Shown here piece after piece: positions 33,373 through 42,942 of a stretch of 64,000 nucleotides of DNA. Within the stretch, counting starts at the first letter, position 1. Every line of letters begins with the position of its first letter. The translations under genes and the position numbers were made by a program. The notes under the pieces are model-generated. The model had not been told where the DNA came from and ran no database searches. It saw only the letters and a program-made list of their open reading frames with translations. The stretch is from Actinopolyspora erythraea (GTDB taxonomy: Bacteria > Actinomycetota > Actinomycetes > Mycobacteriales > Pseudonocardiaceae): the NCBI RefSeq assembly GCF_002263515.1, contig NZ_CP022752.1, positions 4,960,001 through 5,024,000 of the forward strand. The letters are read 5' to 3'.

Positions 33373-33961
33373 AGCTCACCCTCCTCCGCGAGCGCCGCGA
33401 GCGGATTCGGGTAGGCGACTCGCGGCCTTCCCCCAGGGATGTGCTCCTGAAACGTTCACGGCTCAGCAGAACATCACTTACCTTATGGGTTACCACAGAC
33501 ACGGTGGGTGTACGCAACATTCGGGAGAAAGTGCGACCTCTCACACAGTCCGGCGATCCGGACGAAACTCGCGAAGCAATGCCCCAACCGTCCGAACAGA
33601 GCGGCCCGAACGGCGGCCGAACACCGCGACAGCACGCGGAACCGGGCTTGCGATCGCCCCTGACGTCGGGGTCTCCGAGAAAAGCGGGGCCAGGGCCATC
33701 CCCCGAATGACAGCCCTGGCCCTCCCCCGTCCCGACCACAGGCACCCCCGAGCGCCCGTACAGTCGGTCATCCGGTCGTACGTGACCAGCCGCGCTCCAG
33801 TGGCGGAATCCGACTGATCCACCAGATCCACGACCGGCGGAAAACTCGATTTCTCTTGATCTTATCGGTAGGGGTGAGCAGCGTCTCCCCCGGGCTCGAT
33901 AACGGCGTGCGGCACCGCACAGGGCACCGCACGGCCGTACCGAGGTTCCGGCCGAGCCCTC
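33373..33961. other. 589-nt gap with no recognisable gene
   Basis: Open frames on both strands are Arg/Pro/Ser-rich shadows without Shine-Dalgarno sequences. The right third is AT-richer (tcttgatcttatcggtagg near 33856), which could be promoter-like, but no feature can be assigned. Confidence 0.4.
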
Positions 33962-34714
33962 TCAGGCGTCCCGCTTCCGGACGGTGACCATCCCGACGAC
34001 CAGCAGCACGATCCCGACCGCGAGGAAGTAGACCAGCGAGGCCCACGGCCCGATCGGCGGTTCGGGCATCTGGGCGGTCATCGGTGTAGCCGGCCCGCCG
34101 TCCTGCAGGAACCGGTTGGCGGCGGCGAAGGGCATCCAGTCGTAGATGTCGTCACCGACCCTGGGAATCAGCTGGACCAACGACTCGACCAGCAGTGCCC
34201 ACACGAGCACGAGCGAGATCGCTCCGGCGCTCTGGCGCACCAGCATGCCCACCGCCAGGGCGTACAACGCGGCACCGGCGTAGACCAGCCCGAGCCCGGC
34301 CACGTTTCGCCATTCGTGCCCCGCGTCCAGCGCCAGAACCTCGTTGCCCGCGATGAGGTAGCAGACTCCCCAGGCCGCGAAGGCTGAGAGCTCGCCGATC
34401 ACGAAGGCCAGCGCGGCCACCACGGTGCTCTTGGCCAGCATGACCGCGTTCCGGTTCGGCACGGCCTGGAAGGTCGCCTTGATGGTGCCGAAGCGGTACT
34501 CGGTGGTCACGGCCAGCGCGGCCAGCACCATGACCACCATCATGCCGAGCTGCCCACCCACCTGGGTGGCACCGACGTTGACCGTGAGCGATTCCGGCGC
34601 CGTGGCGGCGAACAACGTGCCGAATCCCACGGTCAGGGCCAGCGCCACTGCCAGGCACCACCACGGGGACCGGGTGGTGAAAAGCTTCATCCGTTCTACT
34701 GCCAGCAATGTCAT
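33962..34714 (-). CDS. ABC-2-type transporter permease
   Basis: 250 residues with six hydrophobic helices; short loop ALAVTTEYRFGTIKATFQAVPNR after helix 2 is typical of ABC-2 permeases fed by a separate ATPase. It is encoded 283 nt after the ATPase at 34998-35969, on the same strand, and the two should form one exporter. Substrate unknown; such pairs often export peptides or antibiotics. Confidence 0.88.
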   Translation of the reverse strand: MTLLAVERMKLFTTRSPWWCLAVALALTVGFGTLFAATAPESLTVNVGATQVGGQLGMMVVMVLAALAVTTEYRFGTIKATFQAVPNRNAVMLAKSTVVAALAFVIGELSAFAAWGVCYLIAGNEVLALDAGHEWRNVAGLGLVYAGAALYALAVGMLVRQSAGAISLVLVWALLVESLVQLIPRVGDDIYDWMPFAAANRFLQDGGPATPMTAQMPEPPIGPWASLVYFLAVGIVLLVVGMVTVRKRDA

Positions 34715-34997
34715 TTCGAATATCCCGATGTCTGTGACCGGCGACGCGCCGTTGGGCGGCGCCGGGTGGGTGTGGATGTCGGTCGTCCCGAACGAGGCTG
34801 GGCGAGCTCGGCGGGGAACCGGTGAAGTCGGTGGACCCGTGAGTCTCGGTGGTCACTGAGCCAGGCCCGGTTCGGTCGGCGTGCGCGGTGGACCTGTCGT
34901 GCTTCCCCAGTACCCGGATTCCCTCGGACCGGCGGCTTCGGCCGTCCGGCGGAGCCGCTGCCGTGCGTCGCGTTCGGGAGCGCTGCGTCGCGTCCGT

Positions 34998-35969
34998 TCA
35001 CTTCTCCGCCGCGGCGACCGGCACGTCACCCGCGGCGGGAGCGGCGGGCTCGTTCCCCTGGCCGGTGCTGAACTCCACTTCCTGCCCGGTGATCTGCATG
35101 AACGCCTCTTCGAGCGAGCCGCGCTGCACGGTGAGCTCGTGCAGCACGAAACCGTGCTTGGCCGCGAGTTCACCGACCTGCTCGGTCCCGCCGTCGGGCA
35201 CCAGCAGCGTGTGCTGGTCCTGCTGGTTCTCCCGGGCGACGGCCAGCCCGTTCGAGGCCAGCACCTCACCGAGCTGTTCGGCCTGCGGGGTACGGACCCG
35301 GACCGAGGTGTTGCTGGCGCTGTCCACGAACTCCTCGGTGCTGCACTGCGCGATGAGCTTGCCGCGCCCGACGACGACCAGTTCCTCGGCGGTCTGGGCC
35401 ATCTCGGAGAGCAGGTGGCTGGAGACCAGCACGGTGCGCCCCTCGGCCGCGAGCCGCTGCATGAACCGCCTGATCCAGTGGATGCCCTCCGGGTCGAGTC
35501 CGTTGACGGGCTCGTCGAACATCAGGATCTTGGGGTCACCGAGCAGCGCGGTGGCGATGCCGAGCCGCTGGGACATCCCGAGCGAGAAGCCGCCGGCACG
35601 GCGATGGGCCACTTCCGACAGCCCCACGATGTCGAGCACCTCGTCCACCCGCTTGGTGGGGATGCCGTTGGACCTGGCCATCCACTTCAGGTGCGCGTGG
35701 GCCGACCGGTTGGGGTGAACCCACTTGGCGTCGACCAGCGCGCCCAGGGTGCGCAGGGGGTTCTTCAGCTCGGTGTAGTGCTTGCCGTCGATGAGAACCC
35801 TGCCCGCCGTGGGGCGGTCCAGGCCGAGCATCATGCGCATCGTGGTGGACTTGCCCGCACCGTTCGGCCCGAGGAATCCGGTCACCTTGCCGGGCTTGAC
35901 GGTAAACGAGAGGTCGTCGACAGCCAGCTTGGAGCCGTAGCGCTTGGTGAGGCCCACAGCCTCGATCAT
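34998..35969 (-). CDS. ABC transporter ATPase
   Basis: 323 residues from ATG 35969 (AGGAG 6 nt upstream). Walker A GPNGAGKS at residues 34-41, signature SLGMSQRLG, Walker B KILMFDEP and the H-loop VSSHLL. The C-terminal extension (residues 220-323) is the DUF4162-type region of drug-export ATPases, ending with an Ala/Pro tail. Earlier in-frame starts to 36086 lack support. Confidence 0.92.
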   Translation of the reverse strand: MIEAVGLTKRYGSKLAVDDLSFTVKPGKVTGFLGPNGAGKSTTMRMMLGLDRPTAGRVLIDGKHYTELKNPLRTLGALVDAKWVHPNRSAHAHLKWMARSNGIPTKRVDEVLDIVGLSEVAHRRAGGFSLGMSQRLGIATALLGDPKILMFDEPVNGLDPEGIHWIRRFMQRLAAEGRTVLVSSHLLSEMAQTAEELVVVGRGKLIAQCSTEEFVDSASNTSVRVRTPQAEQLGEVLASNGLAVARENQQDQHTLLVPDGGTEQVGELAAKHGFVLHELTVQRGSLEEAFMQITGQEVEFSTGQGNEPAAPAAGDVPVAAAEK

Positions 35970-36068
35970 CGTCACTCCTGAGGACTCGTTCGACCGGCCG
36001 GAAACGCGATCCGGCCTCATGTCATCCCCCAGCCTGCCGCAGCTACACCGTGAGCGCGTCATTCCGGG

Positions 36069-36084
36069 GTATAAAGTTGAATAC
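36069..36084. promoter_or_regulatory. inverted repeat GTAT-N8-ATAC upstream of ABC genes
   Basis: GTATAAAGTTGAATAC (36069-36084) is an AT-rich island 100 nt upstream of the ATPase start. It probably contains the promoter and possibly a GntR-type operator. Confidence 0.35.
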
Positions 36085-36236
36085 ACTTCAGGTCGTAGTG
36101 CCCCCGGTGATCCCCTGAGGCCACTCCCGGAGACGTTCTCCGGGGAGCGGGACCAGCCAGACCGGGGTCGGAGCGAACGCCACGACAGCCCACGAGCACG
36201 GCGGGCGGCACGGGGCGAGGACGGTTCGCGGCGACT

Positions 36237-37046
36237 TCAGCCGCCCGGGAACCATCGTTCGAGCGCGGGGACCAGCCCGTCCTCGGTGACCGGAGCGGCC
36301 ACCTCGGCGGCGGTGAGCCGCACCGTGGCCGGGGCCTGCCCCATGGCGACGCTGTGGTGGGCCCACTCCAGCATCTGGATGTCGTTGTCGCCGTCCCCGG
36401 CCGCGAAGGTCCCCTCGGCGGCGACCCCGAGCTCCAGCCGCAGCTTCTCCAGCGCGGCGGCCTTGCTCACACCGGCGGGCACCACGGTCACCCACGGCTC
36501 GTAGTGGTCGATGGTGTAGGTGCACCCCGGCAGCTCGACCCCCTCGAGCCGCCCCCACACCTCGGCGGGGTGACGCCCCGCCCAGTTCGCGATGAACCGG
36601 GGCACCGGCTGGCCGAGCAGCTCATCGAGGCCGACCTGCCACTGCGGGCCGTGCAGCTCCTCGGGGGCGAACGGAGCGGTGACCAGGCTGCCCACCCCGA
36701 TCCGCTCGGCGGCGAACAGCGAGTCCGGCAGCAGCGGGGCGAGCCGGGCGTGGACGGGTTGCGGGTCGAAGGTCTCCACCGACACGGCTTCCCTGGTGGC
36801 CACGTCGACCCGCACGGCCCCGTTGGAGCACAGCGCCACCCCCTCGGTGATTCCCAGCTCGTCGAGCACCGGCAGCGTCCCGAGCATGCTCCGCCCGGTG
36901 GCGATGACCAGGTGGCTTCCCGAGGACGCGACCTGCCGCACCGCCCGGCGCACCCGGTCGGACAGCAGCTGCGTCTCGGGGTCGACCATCGTGCCGTCCA
37001 CGTCGAGGGCCACGAGGCTCGGCGTCCAGCTGGATCTCGTACTCAC
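36237..37046 (-). CDS. Cof-type HAD hydrolase
   Basis: 269 residues. Motif I is LVALDVDGTMVDP, motif II is VIATGRS, and motif III with motif IV is GVSKAAAL ... FAAGDGDNDIQML. These are characteristic of class IIB HAD phosphatases acting on sugar or nucleotide phosphates. Transcribed in line with the flavoprotein gene, 84 nt downstream. Confidence 0.9.
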   Translation of the reverse strand: MSTRSSWTPSLVALDVDGTMVDPETQLLSDRVRRAVRQVASSGSHLVIATGRSMLGTLPVLDELGITEGVALCSNGAVRVDVATREAVSVETFDPQPVHARLAPLLPDSLFAAERIGVGSLVTAPFAPEELHGPQWQVGLDELLGQPVPRFIANWAGRHPAEVWGRLEGVELPGCTYTIDHYEPWVTVVPAGVSKAAALEKLRLELGVAAEGTFAAGDGDNDIQMLEWAHHSVAMGQAPATVRLTAAEVAAPVTEDGLVPALERWFPGG

Positions 37047-37130
37047 ATCAGCAGCCTATCCGCTCGGCGCGGGCGCGCGGGCGCTTCGAGTCGAAAAACA
37101 CCCCGCGCCCGCACCGGGCCGAAACCGGTC

Positions 37131-38381
37131 TCAGGCGCTTCCGACCGGTCGTTTCCGCAGCGCGTCGACGTCGTCCAGCGAGTAGGTGGTGTCGGCCAGC
37201 CGTTCGGGCACCACCGAGGCCCCGGAGTGGATCAGGGTGCGGATCCGCTCGTTCTGCCCGAATACGTTGACGTTCATGGCCGCGAGCACGCGGTCGGAGC
37301 CGTCGAGCCAGCAGGCCACGAACCGCCGATCGGCCAGCGAGCCGCGCACCACCACCCGGTCCTCGACCTCGCCGGGCACGAAACCGTGGTACTCCATCCC
37401 CAGGTCGTACTGGTCGGTGAAGAAGTAGGGCAGTTCGGTGAAGGAGGCCGAGTGCCCCAGCATGGTCGCCGCGGCCACGGCGGGCTGTTTCAGCGCGTTC
37501 GCCCAGTGCTCCACGCGGAGCCTGCCGAACGTCGGGTGCCGCAGGTCGGCGATGTCGCCCACCGCGAGGATGTCGGGATCACTGGTGGTGAGCCCGGTGT
37601 CGACCAGCACCCCGTTGTCGACGTCCAGCCCGGCGGTCTCGGCCAGGGTCAGTTCCGGGCGCGCCCCCACCGCCAGCAGTACGGCGTCGGCGGGCAGCTC
37701 GGATCCGTCGGTGAGCCGCACCCCGGTGACCCCGGAGGAGGTGAGGACCTCGGCGACCCGCGCGGACAGGTGCAGCTCCACACCGTGCTCGCGGTGCAGC
37801 TCGGCGAAGAACTCCCCCATCCTCGGGCCGAGCGCCTCCAACAGCGGTTGGTGCGCCGCCTCGACCACGTGAACGCCGACCCCGTACTCCCTGGCGACGG
37901 CGGCCACCTCCAGACCTATCCAGCCGGCCCCGACGATCACCAGCCGGTCCACCCGCCGCAGCGTGGCGGCGAGCCGATCGGCGTCGCCCAACCTGCGCAG
38001 GCAGTGCACCCCCCGGGAGTCGGCCCCGGGCAGCGGCAGCCTGCGCGGGCGGGAACCGGTGGCGAGCACGAGCTTGTCGTACCCGAGGCGGGTGGCGTCG
38101 GCGAGCTCGACCTCGTGGCTGCCCGGATGCACCCCGGTCGCCCGCGTGCCCAGCCGCAGTTCGACGTCGTGCTCGGAGTACCACTCGCGGGGGTGCACGG
38201 TGAGGTCGGACACCTCGGCCCTGCCCGCCAGATACTCCTTGGACAGCGGGGGGCGTTCGTAGGGCGGCGACTCCTCTTCACAGATCAACTCGATGCGCCC
38301 GGAGAAGTCCCGCTCGCGCAGTGCCTCCACGGTCTTCGCGCCGGCCAGGCCGCCACCGACCACGACGAATGTCTCGGACAT
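37131..38381 (-). CDS. FAD/NAD-dependent ferredoxin reductase-like oxidoreductase
   Basis: 416 residues. FAD motif VVGGGLAGAKTVEALRE at the N-terminus, NAD motif VIVGAGWIGLEVAAVAREYG near residue 150, and ILAVGDIAD near residue 285. The C-terminal reductase domain follows. The layout matches reductases that feed electrons to cytochrome P450 or Rieske oxygenases via ferredoxin, but no such partner is in the window. Confidence 0.9.
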   Translation of the reverse strand: MSETFVVVGGGLAGAKTVEALRERDFSGRIELICEEESPPYERPPLSKEYLAGRAEVSDLTVHPREWYSEHDVELRLGTRATGVHPGSHEVELADATRLGYDKLVLATGSRPRRLPLPGADSRGVHCLRRLGDADRLAATLRRVDRLVIVGAGWIGLEVAAVAREYGVGVHVVEAAHQPLLEALGPRMGEFFAELHREHGVELHLSARVAEVLTSSGVTGVRLTDGSELPADAVLLAVGARPELTLAETAGLDVDNGVLVDTGLTTSDPDILAVGDIADLRHPTFGRLRVEHWANALKQPAVAAATMLGHSASFTELPYFFTDQYDLGMEYHGFVPGEVEDRVVVRGSLADRRFVACWLDGSDRVLAAMNVNVFGQNERIRTLIHSGASVVPERLADTTYSLDDVDALRKRPVGSA

Positions 38382-38519
38382 GAGAACTCCCTCCCACCAG
38401 GGCGGTTGTGGGGAAGGGTAGGCACTGGGAGTCGAGCTCGCTCACCGAGAAGTCCGGCGTCACCGGACAGCGGTCACCCGAACTCTCCTCGACCTCGGGA
38501 CCGCGGGGCGGACTCCGGG

Positions 38520-39176
38520 TCACTCGGCACCGGGGCGGATCAACCCCGTCTCGTAGGCGAGGACCACGGCCTGCACCCGGTCGCGCAGTTCGAGTTTGGC
38601 CAGGATGCGGCCGATGTGGGTCTTGACGGTGGCCTCGGACAGGTGGAGCCGTTCGGCGATCTCGCCGTTGGAGAGGCCGCGCGCCATGTTGACCAGTACT
38701 TCACGTTCACGGTCGGTCAGCGACTCCAGGACCGAGTCGTCCCGCAGCTTCACTTCACCCGTTCCGATGAAGCGGTCGAGCAGTCGTCGCGTCACGCTCG
38801 GCGAGACGACGGCGTCGCCCTCGTTGACCGACCGGACCGCCGAGACCAGGTCCGCCGGCGGGGTGTCCTTGAGCAGGAACCCGCTGGCACCGGCGCGCAG
38901 GGCGGACAGCGCGTAGTCGTCGAGGTCGAACGTGGTCATCACCAGCACCTTGGCGAGCCCGCCGCCCACGATGAGCTCGGTGGCGCGCACCCCGTCCATG
39001 CCGGGCATCCGAACGTCCATGAGCACCACGTCGGGTTCGAGCTCCCGCGCCCGCTCGACGGCGGCGGCACCGTCGTCGGCCTCGGCGACCACCTCCACGT
39101 CGTCCTGCGCGTCCAGCACCATGCGCAGCCCCACGCGCATGAGTTCCTGGTCGTCGACGAGCACCACCCGCACCAT
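38520..39176 (-). CDS. NarL/LuxR-family response regulator (second system)
   Basis: 218 residues from ATG 39176. Acidic pair DD8-9, phospho-acceptor D54 in LMDVRMPG, K in FLLKD. The HTH runs LTDREREVLVNMARGLSNGEI ... KTHIGRILAKLELRDRVQAVV. Downstream of the kinase gene by 80 nt. The longer ORF to 39260 is not used. Confidence 0.94.
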   Translation of the reverse strand: MVRVVLVDDQELMRVGLRMVLDAQDDVEVVAEADDGAAAVERARELEPDVVLMDVRMPGMDGVRATELIVGGGLAKVLVMTTFDLDDYALSALRAGASGFLLKDTPPADLVSAVRSVNEGDAVVSPSVTRRLLDRFIGTGEVKLRDDSVLESLTDREREVLVNMARGLSNGEIAERLHLSEATVKTHIGRILAKLELRDRVQAVVLAYETGLIRPGAE

Positions 39177-39256
39177 GTGGGCCAGCCTATAGAACCCACG
39201 TGGTCCGGACGGCGCGGCGGCACGCCCAGTCCCGAGCTCCCGGAGACAGCCGCCGC

Positions 39257-40462
39257 TCACCTGGTGGTGGCGGACTCCACGAGCAGCGGAAGTTCCGCGC
39301 GAACCCGCCAGCCGCCCTCCGCCACCGGCCCCGCCTCCAGGGTCCCGCCGTAGACGGCCGCGCGTTCCCGCATCCCGATCACGCCGTTGCCGTTCGGGGC
39401 GGTGTCCGGTGCGAGCGCCCCCTTGGCCCCGTTGTCGGTCACCTCGATCCGGACCCGGTCCTCCTCGTCGCGCAGCAGCACCGTGGCCGTGGCGTTCCAG
39501 CCCGCGTGCTTGAGCACGTTGGTCAGCGACTCCTGCACGATGCGGTAGATCCCCAGCCCCTGCCCCGTGGGGAGCCGGTCGAGATCGCCCTCGACCCGCA
39601 ACGTCACCGGCAGCCCCAGTCCGCGCACCCGTTCCACGAGCTCGCGCACCCCCTCGACGCCGGGCTGCGGACTGCGCCGGGCGTCCTCGTCGCCCTCGGC
39701 CTCGTTGCGCAGCACCTGGAGCAGGCCGCGCAGCTCGGTGAGGGCCTCCCTGCCGGTGTCGCCGATCGTCCGCAGCGCCCGCACGGCGGTGTCCGGTGCG
39801 CTGTGCACGGCGTAAGCGGCGCCGTCGGCCTGGGTGACCATCACGTTCACCGAGTGGGCGAGCACGTCGTGCAGCTCCCTGGCGATGCGGTTGCGCTCCT
39901 CGGCCACGGCGATCCTGGCCTGCTGGTCCCGCTCGAACTCCAGGCTCCGCAGCCGGTTCTCCACCGCCCGCTGGTATGCCCGGCGCGCGCCGAAGTACTC
40001 ACCGAGCACCCAGCAGAAGCCGAGCAGCAGCACCAGCTGCACGGTGAACAGCGCCCACGGGGGCGTGACACCGGGCGTCGGATAGCTCGACAGCAGCCAG
40101 ACCGCGAGCACCGCGCCCACGTAACCGCCCCCAGCCCTCCTGCCGACATAGGCGACGAGGGTGTAGACCATGATCAGCACTGCCAGGAAACCCGGCCGCA
40201 AGAGGGGTGGGTGCGGACCGAACAGCTGGAAGAGCAGACCGAGCAGCACGGCACAGGCCGTCACGCCGGGCAGGTTCCGCCGGAACGCGAGTGGGAACAC
40301 CAGCAGCGCGCCCGCCAGGACGCTCCAGAACCCGATCAGATGCTCGGCACCCCGGGTTATCACCACACCGGCGACCTCGGCCAACAGCAGCAATACCATG
40401 ATCGAGGCGTCGCCCACGCTCGGGTGCTCGCGCATCCACAGACTCAGTCGCCGCACGCCCAC
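39257..40462 (-). CDS. NarL-type sensor histidine kinase (second system)
   Basis: 401 residues. Four to five hydrophobic helices in the first 170 residues, a coiled linker, HisKA_3 box ARELHDVLAHSVNVMVTQAD, and ATPase motifs VQESLTNVLKHA, VTDNGAKG and GVIGMRERAAVYGG. GTG 40462. Divergent from the dynamin-like gene at 40681. Signal unknown. Confidence 0.93.
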   Translation of the reverse strand: MGVRRLSLWMREHPSVGDASIMVLLLLAEVAGVVITRGAEHLIGFWSVLAGALLVFPLAFRRNLPGVTACAVLLGLLFQLFGPHPPLLRPGFLAVLIMVYTLVAYVGRRAGGGYVGAVLAVWLLSSYPTPGVTPPWALFTVQLVLLLGFCWVLGEYFGARRAYQRAVENRLRSLEFERDQQARIAVAEERNRIARELHDVLAHSVNVMVTQADGAAYAVHSAPDTAVRALRTIGDTGREALTELRGLLQVLRNEAEGDEDARRSPQPGVEGVRELVERVRGLGLPVTLRVEGDLDRLPTGQGLGIYRIVQESLTNVLKHAGWNATATVLLRDEEDRVRIEVTDNGAKGALAPDTAPNGNGVIGMRERAAVYGGTLEAGPVAEGGWRVRAELPLLVESATTR

Positions 40463-40680
40463 CGATGCTATGCCAGGTGAGCGGGCGCTCGCCTCGTTCC
40501 GGAGTCGAATTCGAGGTCATACTTGAGGGGCAGTCCGTCGACCGTGACCCCGGAGTCTCCCCGGAGGCCGTGCGGCTCCGGTCCGAGCCGCCGAGGGGAC
40601 GTCGCGGAGTCGGGCGGTACACGACGGCCGCCCGTTCCGGCGGAACGACGCCCACCGCGCACCCGACCGGAAGGAGCCCG

Positions 40681-42225
40681 TTGACCACGCGACGAATCCG
40701 CGGCCCACTGTCGGGGGCGGTGGCGCGGCTGTGCACCGAGCTGCGTGGCGGAGTCGGGGCGACCGCCGCGAGCGGGCTGGACGAGGTGCTGCACCGCCTG
40801 GGGGAACCGCTGCAGCTGGCGGTGGTGGGCAGGATCAAGTCGGGCAAGTCCACACTGGTCAACGCCCTGATCGGTCGTAACGTGGCGCCGACCGACGTCG
40901 GCGAGTGCACCCGGGTGGTGACCCGCTTCCGGTACGGCACGGTGGACCGGGTCGAGGTGGTGCTGCGGGACGGTGACAGGCGCTCGCTGCCGTTCACGCC
41001 GGAGGGGGCGATCCCCGCCGAGCTGGGGGTGGAGCGGGAGCGCGTCTCGCACCTGGAGGTGTACCTGACCAACGAGGTGCTGCGCGACCTGACGGTGATC
41101 GACACGCCGGGGCTGGGCTCGACGGACGACTCCTCGGTCAGCCGCACCGAGGTGGTGCTGGGCGGGAGCGGGGGCGAGCCGGACGACCGGCTGGACCCGG
41201 TCTCGCGGAGCGCGGTGGCCAGGGCGGAGGCGGTGCTCTACGTCGTCACCCAGTCGGTGCGGGCGGACGATCGGCACGCGTTGAGCTCGTTCGGCGCCGC
41301 GACGGGCGACCGCCCGGCGGGCCCGGTGAACGCGCTGGCGGTGCTGAACAAGGTCGACACGGTGGAGCCGGAGTCGGTACGCGAGGGCGACGGCACGGTG
41401 TGGAACTCGGCGGAGCTGCTGGCCGGGCGGCAGGCCCGGCAGCTGAAACCGAGGGTCGCCGACGTGCTGCCGGTGATCGGGCTGCTCGCGGAGACGGCCG
41501 AGACGGGCGTGTTCACCGCTTCCGACGCCGAGGCACTACGGCGGCTGGCCGAACTGGACGCCGGGACCAGGCAGACCATGCTGATCTCGGCGGACCTGTT
41601 CACCAGCTGGGAGTGCGACGTTCCCTCCGGCACCAGGACCCGCCTGCTGGAACTGCTGGACCTGTACGGCGTCCGCCGCGCGCTGGAGGCCGTGGACGCC
41701 GACCCCGGGATCACGGCGGGCGGGCTGCGCCGAGTGCTGCACGAGTCCTCCGGGCTCTCCGAGGTCTCGCGGGGGCTGGACACGATCTTTCGGAGCCGCG
41801 CCGACGGCATCAAGGCCGCCGCGGGGCTGGCCTCGGTGGCGGCCGTGGCGCAGCGCAGCGGGGACCCGGCGGAGCGCGGGCGGATCCACGACGCGGTCGA
41901 GGCCCTGCTGGCGCAACCGGGCGCCCACCAGCTGCGGTTGCTGGAGGCGCTGACGCTGGTCTCCGCCGGGGAGGTGAAGCTGCCACCGGACCTGCTCGAC
42001 GAGGTGCTGCGGCTGGGGTCCTCGGACAATCCCGCCGAACGGCTGGGCATGCTCGACGGTTCCCCGGAGCGGATGGTCGAGTTCGCGCTGGAGCGGGCGA
42101 ACTGGTGGCGCTCGTTCGCCTCGCTGGGCTCCACCCCGGCGCAGAGCCGGGTGGCGCACGTGGTGCACCGGGCATACTTCCTGCTGTGGCAGCAGCTGCG
42201 CGGCGGGCCGAACGCTCGCCGTTAG
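40681..42225 (+). CDS. dynamin-like GTPase (IniC-like)
   Basis: 514 residues from TTG 40681, with AAGGAG at 40671-40676. G1 GRIKSGKST near residue 58, G3 VIDTPGLGS, G4 LNKVDTV. The C-terminal half is helical, as in bacterial dynamin-like proteins. Length and order with the other two genes resemble IniC/IniA. Such proteins remodel membranes and have been linked to envelope stress. An in-frame extension to 40465 has no start signal. Confidence 0.82.
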   Translation: MTTRRIRGPLSGAVARLCTELRGGVGATAASGLDEVLHRLGEPLQLAVVGRIKSGKSTLVNALIGRNVAPTDVGECTRVVTRFRYGTVDRVEVVLRDGDRRSLPFTPEGAIPAELGVERERVSHLEVYLTNEVLRDLTVIDTPGLGSTDDSSVSRTEVVLGGSGGEPDDRLDPVSRSAVARAEAVLYVVTQSVRADDRHALSSFGAATGDRPAGPVNALAVLNKVDTVEPESVREGDGTVWNSAELLAGRQARQLKPRVADVLPVIGLLAETAETGVFTASDAEALRRLAELDAGTRQTMLISADLFTSWECDVPSGTRTRLLELLDLYGVRRALEAVDADPGITAGGLRRVLHESSGLSEVSRGLDTIFRSRADGIKAAAGLASVAAVAQRSGDPAERGRIHDAVEALLAQPGAHQLRLLEALTLVSAGEVKLPPDLLDEVLRLGSSDNPAERLGMLDGSPERMVEFALERANWWRSFASLGSTPAQSRVAHVVHRAYFLLWQQLRGGPNARR

Positions 42226-42441
42226 CACTCCGCAGGTGCCGCCGCGCCGGCAGGGCCGCTCTCCTCAACGCGCCACCCCGAGGAAGCGGTGTCCCGTGTC
42301 CTACCTGTCCGCCGGGAAAATCCCCGCCCGGACGGAACCGGGCGCTGTACCGCCGCGTCCAACCCGCAGGCAGCGGGGCACGTACCTCGTCCCCGCTGCG
42401 AACTGGGGGTCGGAAACGCCGCAACCGAGTTCGGGACACTT

Positions 42442-42891
42442 ATGGCCACTTTGAGCGACGAGGCGCTCGTCGACCCGCTGGACCAGGCACTGGCGGAACG
42501 GGAGACGCTGATCAAGCTGTGCATGTACGCCCTCGACCGCGCACGCAGCGCGGGCGTCGCCGAGCGGCTGGAGGAGGGGATGCGCTCGGTCGGAGTGACC
42601 GCGTTACGTCCCGACGGGGAGACCTTCGACCCGGCTCGGCACGAAGCGGGGGGCACGGTGGGCACCGGTGACCGCGCCCTGGACGGCGTCATCGCCGAGA
42701 CCGAGGCCCTCGGGTTCACCGACCGGGGGCGGATGCTGCGTGCTCCCGTCGTGGTGGTGTACCGACTGGAGTGCGGAGACCCGCACGGGGTGGCGGGGCG
42801 CCGGGAGGCCGCCGAGTTCCGGACACCGCCCGGGCGGGGGTTCGCCTCCGGCGGGGAGACCTCCGAGGGCGGGACGGGGTTCACGGCCTGA
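42442..42891 (+). CDS. GrpE-like small protein
   Basis: 149 residues from ATG 42442. An N-terminal helix region (LDQALAERETLIKLCMYALDR) is followed by a beta domain with GVTALRPDGETFDPARHEA and GFTDRGRMLRAPVVVVYR. This is the pattern of the GrpE C-terminal domain (GV-x-x-I-x-P-x-G-x-x-FDP-x-x-HEA). No Hsp70-like gene is next to it. It lies between two dynamin genes, so it probably works with them and not as the general chaperone factor. Confidence 0.72.
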   Translation: MATLSDEALVDPLDQALAERETLIKLCMYALDRARSAGVAERLEEGMRSVGVTALRPDGETFDPARHEAGGTVGTGDRALDGVIAETEALGFTDRGRMLRAPVVVVYRLECGDPHGVAGRREAAEFRTPPGRGFASGGETSEGGTGFTA

Positions 42892-42942
42892 CCGGCCGGG
42901 TTCCCGAGGTGGGTACGAGAACGGGCTGCGAGGAACCGCGTC

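Noticed and set aside
33541..33831. 96-aa minus-strand frame in the 589-nt gap
   Set aside because: No Shine-Dalgarno, no strand or helix pattern, Arg/Gly/Val-rich like the other shadows.
36354..39353. 999-aa plus-strand frame across HAD, reductase and response-regulator genes
   Set aside because: Runs antisense through three genes with clear family motifs; composition is that of antisense GC-rich DNA.
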